NCBI RefSeq assembly: GCF_013375155.1
Contig: NZ_JABXOF010000003.1
Coordinates: 124,001-188,000, forward strand
DNA length: 64,000 bases
Direction: 5' to 3'
Source: Serratia ureilytica
GTDB taxonomy: Bacteria; Pseudomonadota; Gammaproteobacteria; Enterobacterales; Enterobacteriaceae
Positions within the stretch are counted from its first letter, which is position 1; every line of letters starts with the position of its first letter. The notes under the pieces were generated by a model. The model searched no databases. It was not told where the DNA came from and saw only the letters and a program-made list of their open reading frames with translations. A program made the position numbers and the translations under genes. This document shows, one piece after another, positions 17,322 through 26,411 of this stretch.

Positions 17322-19427
17322 TTAACGATTCGCCGTGCCGCCTTCGGCAGGCTGAAGTATCGCCTGCAGCAGCGTCGGCACCTGCTGGGATCCCACCGCC
17401 GGGCTGAACAAAAACCCCTGGCCGATATGGAAACCGGCTTCGCACAGCGTTTGGCGCTGCTGCTCGGTTTCCACGCCTTCGGCGATGATATCGATCGACA
17501 GCTTTTGACCGAGAATGCCGATGCTTTCCACGATCGCCAGGATCGCCGGTTCGGTGTTCATGCGTTGAATGAAGTCGCAGTCCAGCTTAATGCAGTCCAG
17601 CGGGTAGTCCATGATATGGCTGAACGAGGAGTGGCCAGTGCCGAAGTCGTCCAGCGCGATACGGATACCCATCTCTTTGAGCATGTGCAGCGCGCGCAGT
17701 ACGTATTTCGAACCGTGCTTGTTGAACGCGTGTTCGGTCACTTCCAGTTCGATCAGGTGGTGGGGAATGTGGAACTTCAGCAGGCGTTGCAGGAAGGTTT
17801 CGGCGTAGTTGTCGCGTAAAAACTCGATCGGCGACACGTTCAGCGAAACGGGCCGCACCGCCACGCCGGCCGCGCGCCAGCGGGCGATATCGGCGAAGAC
17901 TTTCAGCTGCATGGCTTCGCTGATTTTGGTCGCCAGTTCATAGTCGTTGAAGGCCTCGCTGACCGTCGCCGGCAGCTGTATGCCGTTTTGCGGGCAATGC
18001 CAGCGCAGCAGCGCTTCGAAGCCGACGATGCTGCCATCGGCGAGGCTGACCTTCGGCTGGTAGTTGGGGCGAATGCAATTATCGCGCACGATCTGGCGCG
18101 CGTAGTTGAGCTGACTGGCACGGGCGCGGGCTTTGTCCATCATCTTGCTGTCGAACATGTAGACGCCGCCGCGGCCGCCTTCTTTCAGTTCATACAGCGC
18201 GGTATCGGCGCACTTCATCAGCTCTGACGCATCGCGGGCATCTTTGGGATAGATGGCGCCACCGATGCTCATGCCGCAATGCAACGTCTTGCCGCCGTGG
18301 GTGATCGGCGTCTCCAGCTGCAGCAGAAACTTGTTGGCGATGCGGAAAATATCCTGCTCGTTTTCGACGTCGCTGATCACGACGGCGAACTCGTCGCCGC
18401 CGAGGCGAGAGACGAACGAATGAGTATTCATGCAGGCGCTGAGCCTTTTGCCCAGCACCCGCAGCAGATGATCGCCCGCCGCGTGGCCCAGCGTATCATT
18501 CACCAGTTTAAAATGGTCAAGATCCAGCAGCATCAGCCCGAGCGACTTGTTGCCGTGCAGGGCGCGCTTCATCTCTTGCTTCAGCTTTTTCTTGAAGAGG
18601 CGCCGGTTGGGCAGGCCGGTCAGTTCGTCATACTCGCTGGCAAGCAGCAGGCGTTGCTCCATCACGCGCTGCGACGTCACATCCCGTGAGACGCACAAGA
18701 TCTCGGCCACGGCGCCGTGCTCATCGCTGACGGGAGAGAGGATGTTGTCCCAATGCTGTTTTTTGCCCTGCGGCGTCACGCTCAATCCCGCGAAACGCGC
18801 ATTCTTACCGGCTTTGACGCTGCGCAACGCTTTGCTGCCGCGGCGGCGAACTTCGGGCGACAACAGCCCCAGCCAGGGCATGCCAAACTCTTTTTGCGCC
18901 GGATCGAGGCCGAGCGCCAGGCTGCCGGAGCGGTTCATGTGGCGCAGCGTGCCGTCGCGATTGATCACTTTGATGCAGTCGACGCTGGCGTCCAGCATGT
19001 CTTGCTGGATAGAGAGCGCCTGAACGTTTTGCTGGCGTTGCAGCATTTGCGGATGGATGTCGGTGGCGGTGAGGTACCAGCTGGGCTCCAGCGCCTTGCC
19101 GTCCTGGCGGGTGTTAAACGCCAGCATAAACCACCGGTAGGCGCCGCTGCGCTCGCGCAGACGGGCTTCGCCGGCGAACGAGGAGAGGGCAACGATGGCC
19201 TGGCGCCATTGCGCGGCCAGGCGTTCGCGATCGTCAGGGTGCAGGGCCTCGAGCCAGTCTGCGGCGCCGTGCTCACCGGCGATTGCGCCGGTATAGTCGC
19301 GCCACTGCTTGTTGAAGTAACCGCCAAGGCGGTTGCCGAAGCAAATCAGACCCGGCAAGTCGTCTACGATTTCGCTGTAGAGGTCGATCGGATTTTTGTT
19401 ATTTTTCTGCTCGGGCAACAGGCTCAT
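17322..19427 (-). CDS. PAS-PAS-GGDEF-EAL cyclic-di-GMP signalling protein
   Basis: Protein of 701 residues. Two PAS-like segments (about 20-130 and 140-255) precede a diguanylate cyclase domain (about 270-425) with the intact site RLGGDEFAVV, and an EAL phosphodiesterase domain (about 440-690). EAL active-site residues are all visible: GFEALLRW, SLNVSP, EVTEH, DDFGTG, KLDCDF and AEGVE, so phosphodiesterase activity is expected; cyclase activity is possible too. No transmembrane segment, so it is probably cytoplasmic. ATG 19427 was chosen because GAGGA lies eight bases upstream; an in-frame ATG at 19454 lacks one. Such proteins tune motility and biofilm formation. The signal sensed by the PAS domains is unknown. 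Confidence 0.92.
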   Translation of the reverse strand: MSLLPEQKNNKNPIDLYSEIVDDLPGLICFGNRLGGYFNKQWRDYTGAIAGEHGAADWLEALHPDDRERLAAQWRQAIVALSSFAGEARLRERSGAYRWFMLAFNTRQDGKALEPSWYLTATDIHPQMLQRQQNVQALSIQQDMLDASVDCIKVINRDGTLRHMNRSGSLALGLDPAQKEFGMPWLGLLSPEVRRRGSKALRSVKAGKNARFAGLSVTPQGKKQHWDNILSPVSDEHGAVAEILCVSRDVTSQRVMEQRLLLASEYDELTGLPNRRLFKKKLKQEMKRALHGNKSLGLMLLDLDHFKLVNDTLGHAAGDHLLRVLGKRLSACMNTHSFVSRLGGDEFAVVISDVENEQDIFRIANKFLLQLETPITHGGKTLHCGMSIGGAIYPKDARDASELMKCADTALYELKEGGRGGVYMFDSKMMDKARARASQLNYARQIVRDNCIRPNYQPKVSLADGSIVGFEALLRWHCPQNGIQLPATVSEAFNDYELATKISEAMQLKVFADIARWRAAGVAVRPVSLNVSPIEFLRDNYAETFLQRLLKFHIPHHLIELEVTEHAFNKHGSKYVLRALHMLKEMGIRIALDDFGTGHSSFSHIMDYPLDCIKLDCDFIQRMNTEPAILAIVESIGILGQKLSIDIIAEGVETEQQRQTLCEAGFHIGQGFLFSPAVGSQQVPTLLQAILQPAEGGTANR

Positions 19428-19909
19428 GCGGTATTTCCTCGGAAAATTACCCATATTCTTGCTCTATAGCAGAGCCTCTTTCAATATAGTCTTGCCAATG
19501 AAAATGGGAATAGCCAGCGGGCGCGGCTAAAAATCGGCCTGGTAGCATGAAATAGATTACGCAAGAACGCATTAGGAATACTCCTGTTATTTATAAGCCC
19601 CTCTTATATTGCATCGAAAAATAAGTGCTCCGACCAGGCGGTTTAATAATCGCAAAAAAGTAATCAAACCTGATGTTTCTTTTTGAGGAAATGTTCAGTC
19701 TTTCTGCTGCTCTTTCACTCGTCATACCGCCTCTCTTATGCATCATGACTGACAAAATCCGCATGCCGGGCGGTAAAAAGCGCCATGTTATGCCCGGCTC
19801 AGCGGTGGCCGACGCACTTGTCGCCGACGTTTGCGGTGAAAGTTATGATGCAAATCAAGAAATGTTTTGTTTCATCTGTTGACACTTTGCTTACGTATAA
19901 GATAGCCTC

Positions 19910-19928
19910 GCGAATGAAAATCATTAAC
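19910..19928. promoter_or_regulatory. Candidate Fur box
   Basis: GCGAATGAAAATCATTAAC matches 15 of 19 positions of the classical Fur consensus (GATAATGATAATCATTATC). It lies just downstream of a TTGACA box at 19879-19884, though the -10 element is weak. Nearest downstream gene is the protease, some 320 bases away. Confidence 0.5.
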
Positions 19929-19949
19929 AAAACTGGATGATTGAGCGGG

Positions 19950-20069
19950 ATGCACTCACAGCCTGATTCTCGCGCTTCGGCCGGATGGCCGAGCCGTGCC
20001 GGTATAACGGCGCCGGGTTTATCGCCGGCAAACGTACATTCGCCACCTGTCTGCACTTCTGCGCCCTAA
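19950..20069 (+). CDS. Possible 39-residue small ORF after the Fur-type site
   Basis: ATG at 19950, 21 bases after the Fur-type site, preceded by GAGCGGG with almost no spacing, runs 39 codons to TAA. The product is rich in proline, serine and alanine, without a membrane segment or a family I recognise. It may be a leader peptide, a remnant of a lost iron-regulated gene, or chance. Confidence 0.2.
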   Translation: MHSQPDSRASAGWPSRAGITAPGLSPANVHSPPVCTSAP

Positions 20070-20244
20070 GCGTATGGCGTGGTGACATCTTCATGTCCGC
20101 ACGCCCGAATTTTTATCACTCAGCCTGTTTTATGCGGCCCGCGTCGGGCAGGCATGCGTTATCTGTCGTTTCACGATCATAGGAGGTTTCAGCGCAGTTA
20201 AAACGTCAGTTTTCTTCTGGGTATAAATAAACATGGAGCGTAAA

Positions 20245-23200
20245 ATGATACTTAATAAAAAATTGAAGTTAGCGTATTGCGTGTTTCTGGGTTGTTATGG
20301 CTTATCTCTTCATTCATCTCTTGCTGCTTATCGGGAACCAGGGCAATTAGGTTCGCCCGACAGTTGGAAAACCGCAGAATTTAATCGCCAATGGGGGCTT
20401 GAGGCTATTTCCGCCGAGTTCGCCTATGCCAGAGGCTATACCGGAAAAGGCGTGACGATTGGCGTTATTGATGATGCCATTCTCTCTCATCCGGAATTTG
20501 CCGGTAAACTGACGCGGCTGGATAACGGCAGCTATAATTTCTCGTATGATAAACAAGATAATATGTCATTCGGCACGCATGGCACGCATGTCGCCGGTAT
20601 TGCAGCCGCCAAAAGAGACGGCTCCGGTATGCATGGCGTCGCCTACGACGCGGACATTATCGGCGCCAAGTTGAACGACTTCGGCAACCGCAACGGCCGC
20701 GAAGAACTGATCCAGAGCCCAGCCCGGGTTATCAATAACAGCTGGGGGATCCCACCGGCGGTCAGAAAGGATGCCAATGGCAACACCATTTGGCTGCCGA
20801 ACGGGCGGCCTGACTATGTGGCGTGGGTGAAAACCGACGTCATCAATGAAGTGATGCGCAATAAGTCCAACCTGGAATGGGGCAGCGAGCAACCCGTGCC
20901 CACCGGCGGGCACAGCGCCATGGCGACGCTGCTGCGCGCCGCCAAGCATGGCAAACTGATCGTTTTCTCGGCAGGCAATTACAATAACTACAATATTCCT
21001 GAGGCGCAAAAGTCACTTCCCTATGCTTTCCCTGAGGTATTAAACAATTATCTGATCGTGACCAATCTGAGTAATAACGATAAGTTAAGCGTTTCCTCAA
21101 CCAGCTGCGGACATACGGCCAGTTTTTGCGTGTCAGCGCCAGGCAGCAGTATTTACAGCAGCGTAGGGGAGCTGGTTTCCAATACCGGCGGGGCGGTGAA
21201 CCGCGAAGCCTATAATAAGGGCGAGCTGACGGTTAAACCCGATTACGGAAATATGTCGGGCACCTCAATGGCGGCGCCGCACGTCACCGGATTTGCCGCC
21301 GTATTGATGCAGCGCTTCCCTTATATGAGCGCCGCTCAAATATCCGCGGTCATCAAAACCACCGCCACCGATTTAGGCGAGGCCGGCATTGATCATTTAT
21401 TCGGCTGGGGCCGCGTCAATTTACGCGATGCGATCAACGGGCCGAAGATGTTTATCACCCAAGAGGATATTCCGCAGGAATTCTATGTGCCGGGTTCCTA
21501 CAGTGAAAAACAGTTTGTGGTGAATATCCCCGGTCTGGGGAATATCGTCGAAGCCGGAACCCCGGTTGAGCGGCGTTGCACGTCGGGCGAATGCGACTTC
21601 GATTCGTGGAGCAATGACATCCGCGGCCACGGCGGGTTGACCAAAACGGGCGCCGGTACGCTGGCGCTGTTAGGCAATAATACTTACAGCGGTGACACCT
21701 GGGTGAAACAGGGCGTACTGGCGATCAACGGTTCGGTGGCGTCCAATGTCTATATCGAAAATAGCGGCACGCTGGCCGGCGACGGCACGGTGGGGGCGTT
21801 CAGAGCGGTTCGGGGCGGCAGCGTGACGCCGGGAAATGGCATCGGTACGCTGCACGTGTTGCATGACGCCGTGTTTGATCGCGGCTCGCAGTATAACGTG
21901 GAGGTCGCAGACAATGGCCGCAGCGATAAAATCGAAGCGCGGCGCGCTTTCCTCTACGGCGGCAGTGTGAACGTCAGCCTGGAGCACAGCAAAAACCTGC
22001 TGTCGCAAAATGAGGCGCAAAGCCTGCTGGGCAACAAATACACCATCCTGACGACGACGGATGGCGTGACCGGCCGCTTCGAAAATGCCAATCCTTCGTA
22101 TCCGTTTGTCAACGTGACGCTGGACTATCAGGGCAATGACGTCGGCCTTGGGATCACGCGCACCGCCGCCCGTTTTGACAGCCTGGCCAGCACCGAAAAC
22201 GAGAAAGCGGTCGCCCGGGCGGTGGAAACGCTCAACGCCACGGAACCGGTCACGGAAACGGCCAAACGCAGCGTCGCGGCGCCTACCGCTGAAGCGCTAA
22301 CCGCACTGCAGGGCGTTGAAGGCGAGGCGACAGCCGTTACCGAAGCGACGAGCCCCGTGGCCGGCCATCCGGTTTATGAAAGCTTCCTCGGCTTCACTTC
22401 GGCCAGAGAATTGCAGCAGGCGACCCGTCAACTGTCCGGCCAGATCCACGCGGATATGGCTTCCGCCCAGATCAACGAAAGCCGTAATTTGCGCGATACC
22501 GCCACCGAGCGATTGCGCCAGGCTGAAGGCCGCCGCACCGCTTCCGATATCAAAGCGGATGATAATGGCGCCTGGGCGAAACTGCTGGGCAACTGGGGGC
22601 ATGCTTCCGGCAACGACAACGCCACCGGTTACCAGACATCCACCTATGGCGTGCTGTTGGGTCTGGACAGTGAACTGTTTGACGACGGCCGGCTGGGCGT
22701 GATGACCGGGTATACCCGCACGTCGCTGGATGGCGGCTATCAGTCAGATGCTCACAGCGACAACTACCATCTGGGGCTGTACGGCGACAAACGTTTCGGC
22801 GCGTTGGCGCTGCGAGCGGGCGGCACCTATACCTGGCATCGCATCGACACGTCACGCTCGGTAAACTACGGCGCGCAGGCGGATCGCGAAAAGGCCCGCT
22901 ATAACGCGCGCACCGGTCAGCTGTTTATCGAAAGCGGTTACGATTGGAGCAACGACGTGGTCAATCTTGAGCCGTTCGCCAACCTGGCGTACACCCACTA
23001 TCGCAACGAGGGGATCAACGAGCAAGGCGGAGCGGCGGCGCTGCGCGGCGATAAGCAAAGTCAGTCCGCCACCGCTTCGACGCTGGGCCTGCGCGCCGAT
23101 ACGCAATGGCAGACCGACAGCGTGGCGATCGCGCTGCGCGGCGAGCTGGGTTGGCAACATCAGTACGGCAAGCTGGAGCGTAAAACACAGCTGATGTTCA

Positions 23201-23382
23201 AACGCAGCGATGCGGCGTTCGACGTGAACAGCGTCCCCGTTTCCCGTGACGGGGCGGTTCTGAAGGCGGGCGTCGATGTTTGGGTTAACAAAAACGCCGT
23301 GTTGTCCCTCGGTTACGGCGGGCAATTGTCGTCCAACCATCAGGACAACAGCGTCAATGCCGGTCTGACCTGGCGCTTCTGA
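20245..23382 (+). CDS. ssp: Extracellular subtilisin-type serine protease, autotransporter (Ssp)
   Basis: Secreted protease of 1045 residues. A signal peptide (KLKLAYCVFLGCYGLSL, cleavage after Ala27 or so) precedes an S8 subtilisin domain with Asp in GVIDDAI, His in HGTHVAGIAA, Asn in FSAGNYNN and Ser in GTSMAAPHVTG. A passenger beta-helix stretch with an autotransporter repeat (GGLTKTGAGTLALLGNNTYSG, split here: residues about 465-485) follows, and the C-terminal 270 residues form the outer-membrane barrel ending in LTWRF with the usual terminal Phe. ATG 20245 was taken because GGAG lies six bases upstream and the length equals that of S. marcescens Ssp; ATG 20233 would add four residues. 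Exported by Sec, then type Va secretion. Monocistronic, with its own terminator. Confidence 0.95.
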   Translation: MILNKKLKLAYCVFLGCYGLSLHSSLAAYREPGQLGSPDSWKTAEFNRQWGLEAISAEFAYARGYTGKGVTIGVIDDAILSHPEFAGKLTRLDNGSYNFSYDKQDNMSFGTHGTHVAGIAAAKRDGSGMHGVAYDADIIGAKLNDFGNRNGREELIQSPARVINNSWGIPPAVRKDANGNTIWLPNGRPDYVAWVKTDVINEVMRNKSNLEWGSEQPVPTGGHSAMATLLRAAKHGKLIVFSAGNYNNYNIPEAQKSLPYAFPEVLNNYLIVTNLSNNDKLSVSSTSCGHTASFCVSAPGSSIYSSVGELVSNTGGAVNREAYNKGELTVKPDYGNMSGTSMAAPHVTGFAAVLMQRFPYMSAAQISAVIKTTATDLGEAGIDHLFGWGRVNLRDAINGPKMFITQEDIPQEFYVPGSYSEKQFVVNIPGLGNIVEAGTPVERRCTSGECDFDSWSNDIRGHGGLTKTGAGTLALLGNNTYSGDTWVKQGVLAINGSVASNVYIENSGTLAGDGTVGAFRAVRGGSVTPGNGIGTLHVLHDAVFDRGSQYNVEVADNGRSDKIEARRAFLYGGSVNVSLEHSKNLLSQNEAQSLLGNKYTILTTTDGVTGRFENANPSYPFVNVTLDYQGNDVGLGITRTAARFDSLASTENEKAVARAVETLNATEPVTETAKRSVAAPTAEALTALQGVEGEATAVTEATSPVAGHPVYESFLGFTSARELQQATRQLSGQIHADMASAQINESRNLRDTATERLRQAEGRRTASDIKADDNGAWAKLLGNWGHASGNDNATGYQTSTYGVLLGLDSELFDDGRLGVMTGYTRTSLDGGYQSDAHSDNYHLGLYGDKRFGALALRAGGTYTWHRIDTSRSVNYGAQADREKARYNARTGQLFIESGYDWSNDVVNLEPFANLAYTHYRNEGINEQGGAAALRGDKQSQSATASTLGLRADTQWQTDSVAIALRGELGWQHQYGKLERKTQLMFKRSDAAFDVNSVPVSRDGAVLKAGVDVWVNKNAVLSLGYGGQLSSNHQDNSVNAGLTWRF

Positions 23383-23411
23383 TAGCCGTTGATCCGTTTC
23401 ACGCTACTCAG

Positions 23412-23438
23412 CCCCCATCGCAACGATGGGGGTTTTTT
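23412..23438 (+). terminator. Intrinsic terminator of ssp
   Basis: CCCCCATCG / CGATGGGGG stem with a CAA loop followed by six T residues, 30 bases after the stop codon. Confidence 0.9.
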
Positions 23439-23534
23439 ATGGGGCGCGCGGAAGCGACAGGCCGGGCGGCGGTGTCTTCACAGGATAAAGGCGCGTTAGA
23501 ACAGGATGTTTCTAATTCTTTTGGTTAGAAAAAT

Positions 23535-23549
23535 TGATGATAATCATCT
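23535..23549. promoter_or_regulatory. Fur-like palindrome upstream of a small membrane ORF
   Basis: TGATGATAATCATCT matches the Fur 7-1-7 core (TGATAAT-N-ATTATCA) at 11 of 14 arm positions and contains the perfect palindrome GATGATAATCATC. It ends 29 bases before the ATG of a 52-codon ORF. Confidence 0.4.
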
Positions 23550-23578
23550 GAAATGACTAAAAGGATTTAGGCCGAAAC

Positions 23579-23737
23579 ATGGAATTTCTCTTCATTTTAT
23601 TATTTTTTACCTTATACATATCAATTGCCTGTGAGTATCACCGGCGCCGGTGGCGCGCGCTGTATCGCCGTAAGAGAAATAGAAGAAAAGGGATGAAAAT
23701 GAAACGGATGGTTAATATTCTGCTGTTCAGGCAATAA
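23579..23737 (+). CDS. Small single-pass membrane protein with basic tail (52 residues), hypothetical
   Basis: ATG 23579 to TAA 23737. The N-terminal 18 residues (MEFLFILLFFTLYISIAC) form one strongly hydrophobic segment; the rest is very basic, with HRRRWRALYRRKRNRRKG and three closing methionines. The shape, one helix plus a positively charged cytoplasmic tail, is typical of real small inner-membrane proteins in enterobacteria and is unlikely by chance. An AAGGA lies 13 bases upstream, rather far. A Fur-like palindrome is just upstream. No family was recognised. Confidence 0.5.
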   Translation: MEFLFILLFFTLYISIACEYHRRRWRALYRRKRNRRKGMKMKRMVNILLFRQ

Positions 23738-23741
23738 ACCC

Positions 23742-23771
23742 AAAAAAAAGGAGACGTCATGCAACGTCTCC
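23742..23771 (-). terminator. Intrinsic terminator downstream of gcd
   Basis: On the minus strand GGAGACGT-TGCATG-ACGTCTCC is followed by a run of eight T residues. It lies 55 bases after the gcd stop codon. Confidence 0.8.
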
Positions 23772-23826
23772 CTCTAAATGCCCATTGAGCGCGGTGCGCC
23801 GCTTTATTTAACCGGCGTTCCGGCGA

Positions 23827-26262
23827 TTATTTATCCAGCGCGTAGGCGATGACGTAATCACCACGATCCGGCGACTGACGTGCGCCGCCGGCGGAAATGA
23901 CGACATACTGCTTACCGGTGGTCGGCGAGACGTAACTCATCGGCGTGCCGCCGCTGCCGACCGGCAAGCGCGCTTTCCACAGCTCTTGCCCGGTGGACGA
24001 ATCAAAGGCGCGCAGATAATAATCCTGCGTACCGGCGATAAACACCAGGCCGCCTTGAGTCGCTAGCGTGCCGCCCAGCGTCGGCATGCCGACCGGCATC
24101 TGCGCGCGCATTTTGATGCCGAACGGCCCGGTATCCTGCACCGTTCCTACCGGAACCTGCCACACCACTTTGCGCGTCTGCAAATCGATGGCGGAGAGGG
24201 TGCCGAACGGCGGTTTTTGGCAAGGAATGCCCAGCGGCGACATGAAGCGATTCTTATTGACGGCATACGGCGTGCCTTTGAGCGGGACCGCGCCCATGCC
24301 GGTATTCACGGCTTCACCGCCGTTGCCGGCCGGCGCGCCTGCGTCGGCTTTCTGCGGGATCATCTGCACCCACAGACCCAGACGCATATCGTTGGCGAAA
24401 ATATAACGGTTGTTCGGATCGGTAGAGAGACCGCCCCAGTTCATGCCGCCCAGCGAGCCGGGGAAGCTGAGGGAAACGTCGGTGTCCGGCGCGGTGAACA
24501 GGCCGTCATAACGCATCGATTTAAAGCTGATGCGGCACATCAATTGATCGAATGGCGTAGCGCCCCACATGTCGGACTCGCTGAGCTTCTGCGCGCCAAT
24601 CTGCGGCATGCCGACGGAGAACGGCTGCGTGGCGGAATATTGCTCGCCCGGAATGGTGCGGGTCTTCACCGGCAGTTCCTTCACTTCGGTCAGCGGTTTG
24701 CCGGTATGGCGATCCAGCACGAAGATCTGCCCGCTTTTGGTGCCGATAACCAACGCAGGGCGGGTGGTGCCGTCCTGCATCGGGAAGTCGAGCAGGCTGG
24801 GCTGCATCGGCAGATCGAAGTCCCACAGATCGTTATGCACGGTCTGATAGACCCATTTCTCTTTGCCGGTGGTCGCGTCGAGCGCCAGCACCGAGGCGCC
24901 GTATCGGTGATCCAGCGCGTTGCGGTTGGCGCCCCACAGATCGACGGAGGAGCTGCCCATCGGCAGGAAGACCGTGTTCATCGCCGGATCGTACGACATC
25001 GGCGCCCAGGAGTTCGGGGTGCTGCGCACGAAGTGTTGATCCGGTTTCAGGGCAGCGTTCGGCTGCGGATTGCCCGGGTCAAACGCCCAGCGCATTTCGC
25101 CGGTGATCACGTTGAAGCCGCGCAGCACGCCGCCGGGCATATCGGTTTGCACGTTATCGGCAACGCGCCCGCCGACCACCACGGTGGTGCCGGCCAGCGT
25201 CGGCGCTGACGTCAGTTGATATTTAGGATCGGCGGCGTCGCCCAGACCGGCCTTCAGGTCCACCACGCCCTGGTTGCCGAAGTGTTGGCAGAATTCGCCG
25301 TTGTCGGCGTTAATCGCCATCAGGCGCGCGTCGATGGTGTTCATCAATATGCGTCGTTGGCAGCTGTCACCGGCCGCCAGCGCGACGGGCGCGGCGGGGG
25401 TTGAACCCGGCACGCTCGGCGCGGGCAACGGCTTGTTGACGTCGAAGTAGGCCAGGCCGCGACAGCGGTTCCATACCTGCGACTTGGCGTTGACTTCTCG
25501 CCGCCAAATTTCTTTGCCGCTGTCGGCGTCGACGGCGATCACATTGTTATGCGGCGTGCACAGGAAAATGCGGTTGCCGATCTGCAGCGGCGTTTGCTGA
25601 TCTTCCGCGCCGTTGCCATCAGGGCTGATAGGGATGTCACCCGTATGGAACGTCCAGGCGACTTTCAGCTCCCGCACGTTATCGCGGGTGATCTGATCCA
25701 GCGCGACGAAACGGCTGCCGCCCGGCGTATTGCCGTAGTTATCCCAATCTTTCTGCTGTTGCGCTTTATCAACCGGGATCAGCGGCAGCGGCTGGCCGCT
25801 GAAGGCAACGGTGGGATGCGGCTGGAACATTTGGACAAAGGCGCCGACCATGCCGACCGCCAGCAAGGCGGAGAGCAGGTAAGCCGGCTTGGCCAACGGC
25901 GCTTTGCCTTCGCGCTTGCGCAGCGCCGGCCAGGTGAGGAAGGCCAGCAGCATCAGGCCGGTCGGCACCATCAGGCGGGAAATCAACGGCCAAAAATCAA
26001 AACCGGCGTCCAACGGCGCCCAAATGACGGTGCTGATGAACACCGCCAGGAACAGCCAAACCGCTGAGGACTTGCGGCGGAAAAACTGAATGGCCGACAG
26101 CAGGATGACGAGGCCGGCAATCAGGAAGTAGGCGCTGCCGCCCAGCGAGAGCAGTTTGCCGCCGGCGACGGTGAAGAACAGGCCGGTGGCGGCCAGGATG
26201 ATGCCCAACAGGCAACACCACAGCGTAAGTTTTATGCCCGAACGTGCATTGGCATCTGACAT
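23827..26262 (-). CDS. gcd: Membrane-bound PQQ-dependent glucose dehydrogenase
   Basis: Quinoprotein of 811 residues (E. coli Gcd has 796). Five N-terminal membrane helices (about 10-150) anchor it; the rest is an eight-bladed propeller in the periplasm with repeated tryptophan-docking motifs such as DADSGKEIWRREV, DATTGKEKWVYQ and DSSTGQELWKARL. It oxidises glucose to gluconolactone and passes electrons to ubiquinone. ATG 26262 has GGAG eight bases upstream; reading beyond it adds 35 residues not typical of the family. It lies 150 bases after pqqF on the same strand, so enzyme and cofactor genes are neighbours, which is less common in enterobacteria than unlinked gcd. Expected result: extracellular gluconic acid and mineral phosphate solubilisation. 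Confidence 0.95.
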   Translation of the reverse strand: MSDANARSGIKLTLWCCLLGIILAATGLFFTVAGGKLLSLGGSAYFLIAGLVILLSAIQFFRRKSSAVWLFLAVFISTVIWAPLDAGFDFWPLISRLMVPTGLMLLAFLTWPALRKREGKAPLAKPAYLLSALLAVGMVGAFVQMFQPHPTVAFSGQPLPLIPVDKAQQQKDWDNYGNTPGGSRFVALDQITRDNVRELKVAWTFHTGDIPISPDGNGAEDQQTPLQIGNRIFLCTPHNNVIAVDADSGKEIWRREVNAKSQVWNRCRGLAYFDVNKPLPAPSVPGSTPAAPVALAAGDSCQRRILMNTIDARLMAINADNGEFCQHFGNQGVVDLKAGLGDAADPKYQLTSAPTLAGTTVVVGGRVADNVQTDMPGGVLRGFNVITGEMRWAFDPGNPQPNAALKPDQHFVRSTPNSWAPMSYDPAMNTVFLPMGSSSVDLWGANRNALDHRYGASVLALDATTGKEKWVYQTVHNDLWDFDLPMQPSLLDFPMQDGTTRPALVIGTKSGQIFVLDRHTGKPLTEVKELPVKTRTIPGEQYSATQPFSVGMPQIGAQKLSESDMWGATPFDQLMCRISFKSMRYDGLFTAPDTDVSLSFPGSLGGMNWGGLSTDPNNRYIFANDMRLGLWVQMIPQKADAGAPAGNGGEAVNTGMGAVPLKGTPYAVNKNRFMSPLGIPCQKPPFGTLSAIDLQTRKVVWQVPVGTVQDTGPFGIKMRAQMPVGMPTLGGTLATQGGLVFIAGTQDYYLRAFDSSTGQELWKARLPVGSGGTPMSYVSPTTGKQYVVISAGGARQSPDRGDYVIAYALDK

Positions 26263-26411
26263 TGAATAATCTCCAATAACATACTGATTCTTAAAGGTGA
26301 AAAGGTCGTTATTGGCGACTATTGTAACATTGATGGAGGTGCGCTTGTTAAGGATATGTAACTGCATTTATGAGGGAAAAGCCGACGTTATCGGCACAAC
26401 CTCGGTTTGGC

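Larger units (their letters stand above)
19428..20244. other. Long intergenic region upstream of the Ssp protease gene
   Basis: About 800 bases with no convincing gene. The left part is AT-rich and holds the promoter region of the GGDEF-EAL gene. A TTGACA box at 19879-19884 precedes a Fur-type site (19910-19928) and a 39-codon reading frame listed separately. Just before the protease start lies AGGAGG at 20181-20186 with no good start codon after it in the protease frame, possibly a remnant of another small reading frame. Confidence 0.6.

Noticed and set aside
19673-19882. 69-codon frame in the region upstream of the Ssp gene
   Set aside because: GAGGAAATG lies inside it rather than before its start, composition is unremarkable, and no family is recognised; not enough support to list as a gene.
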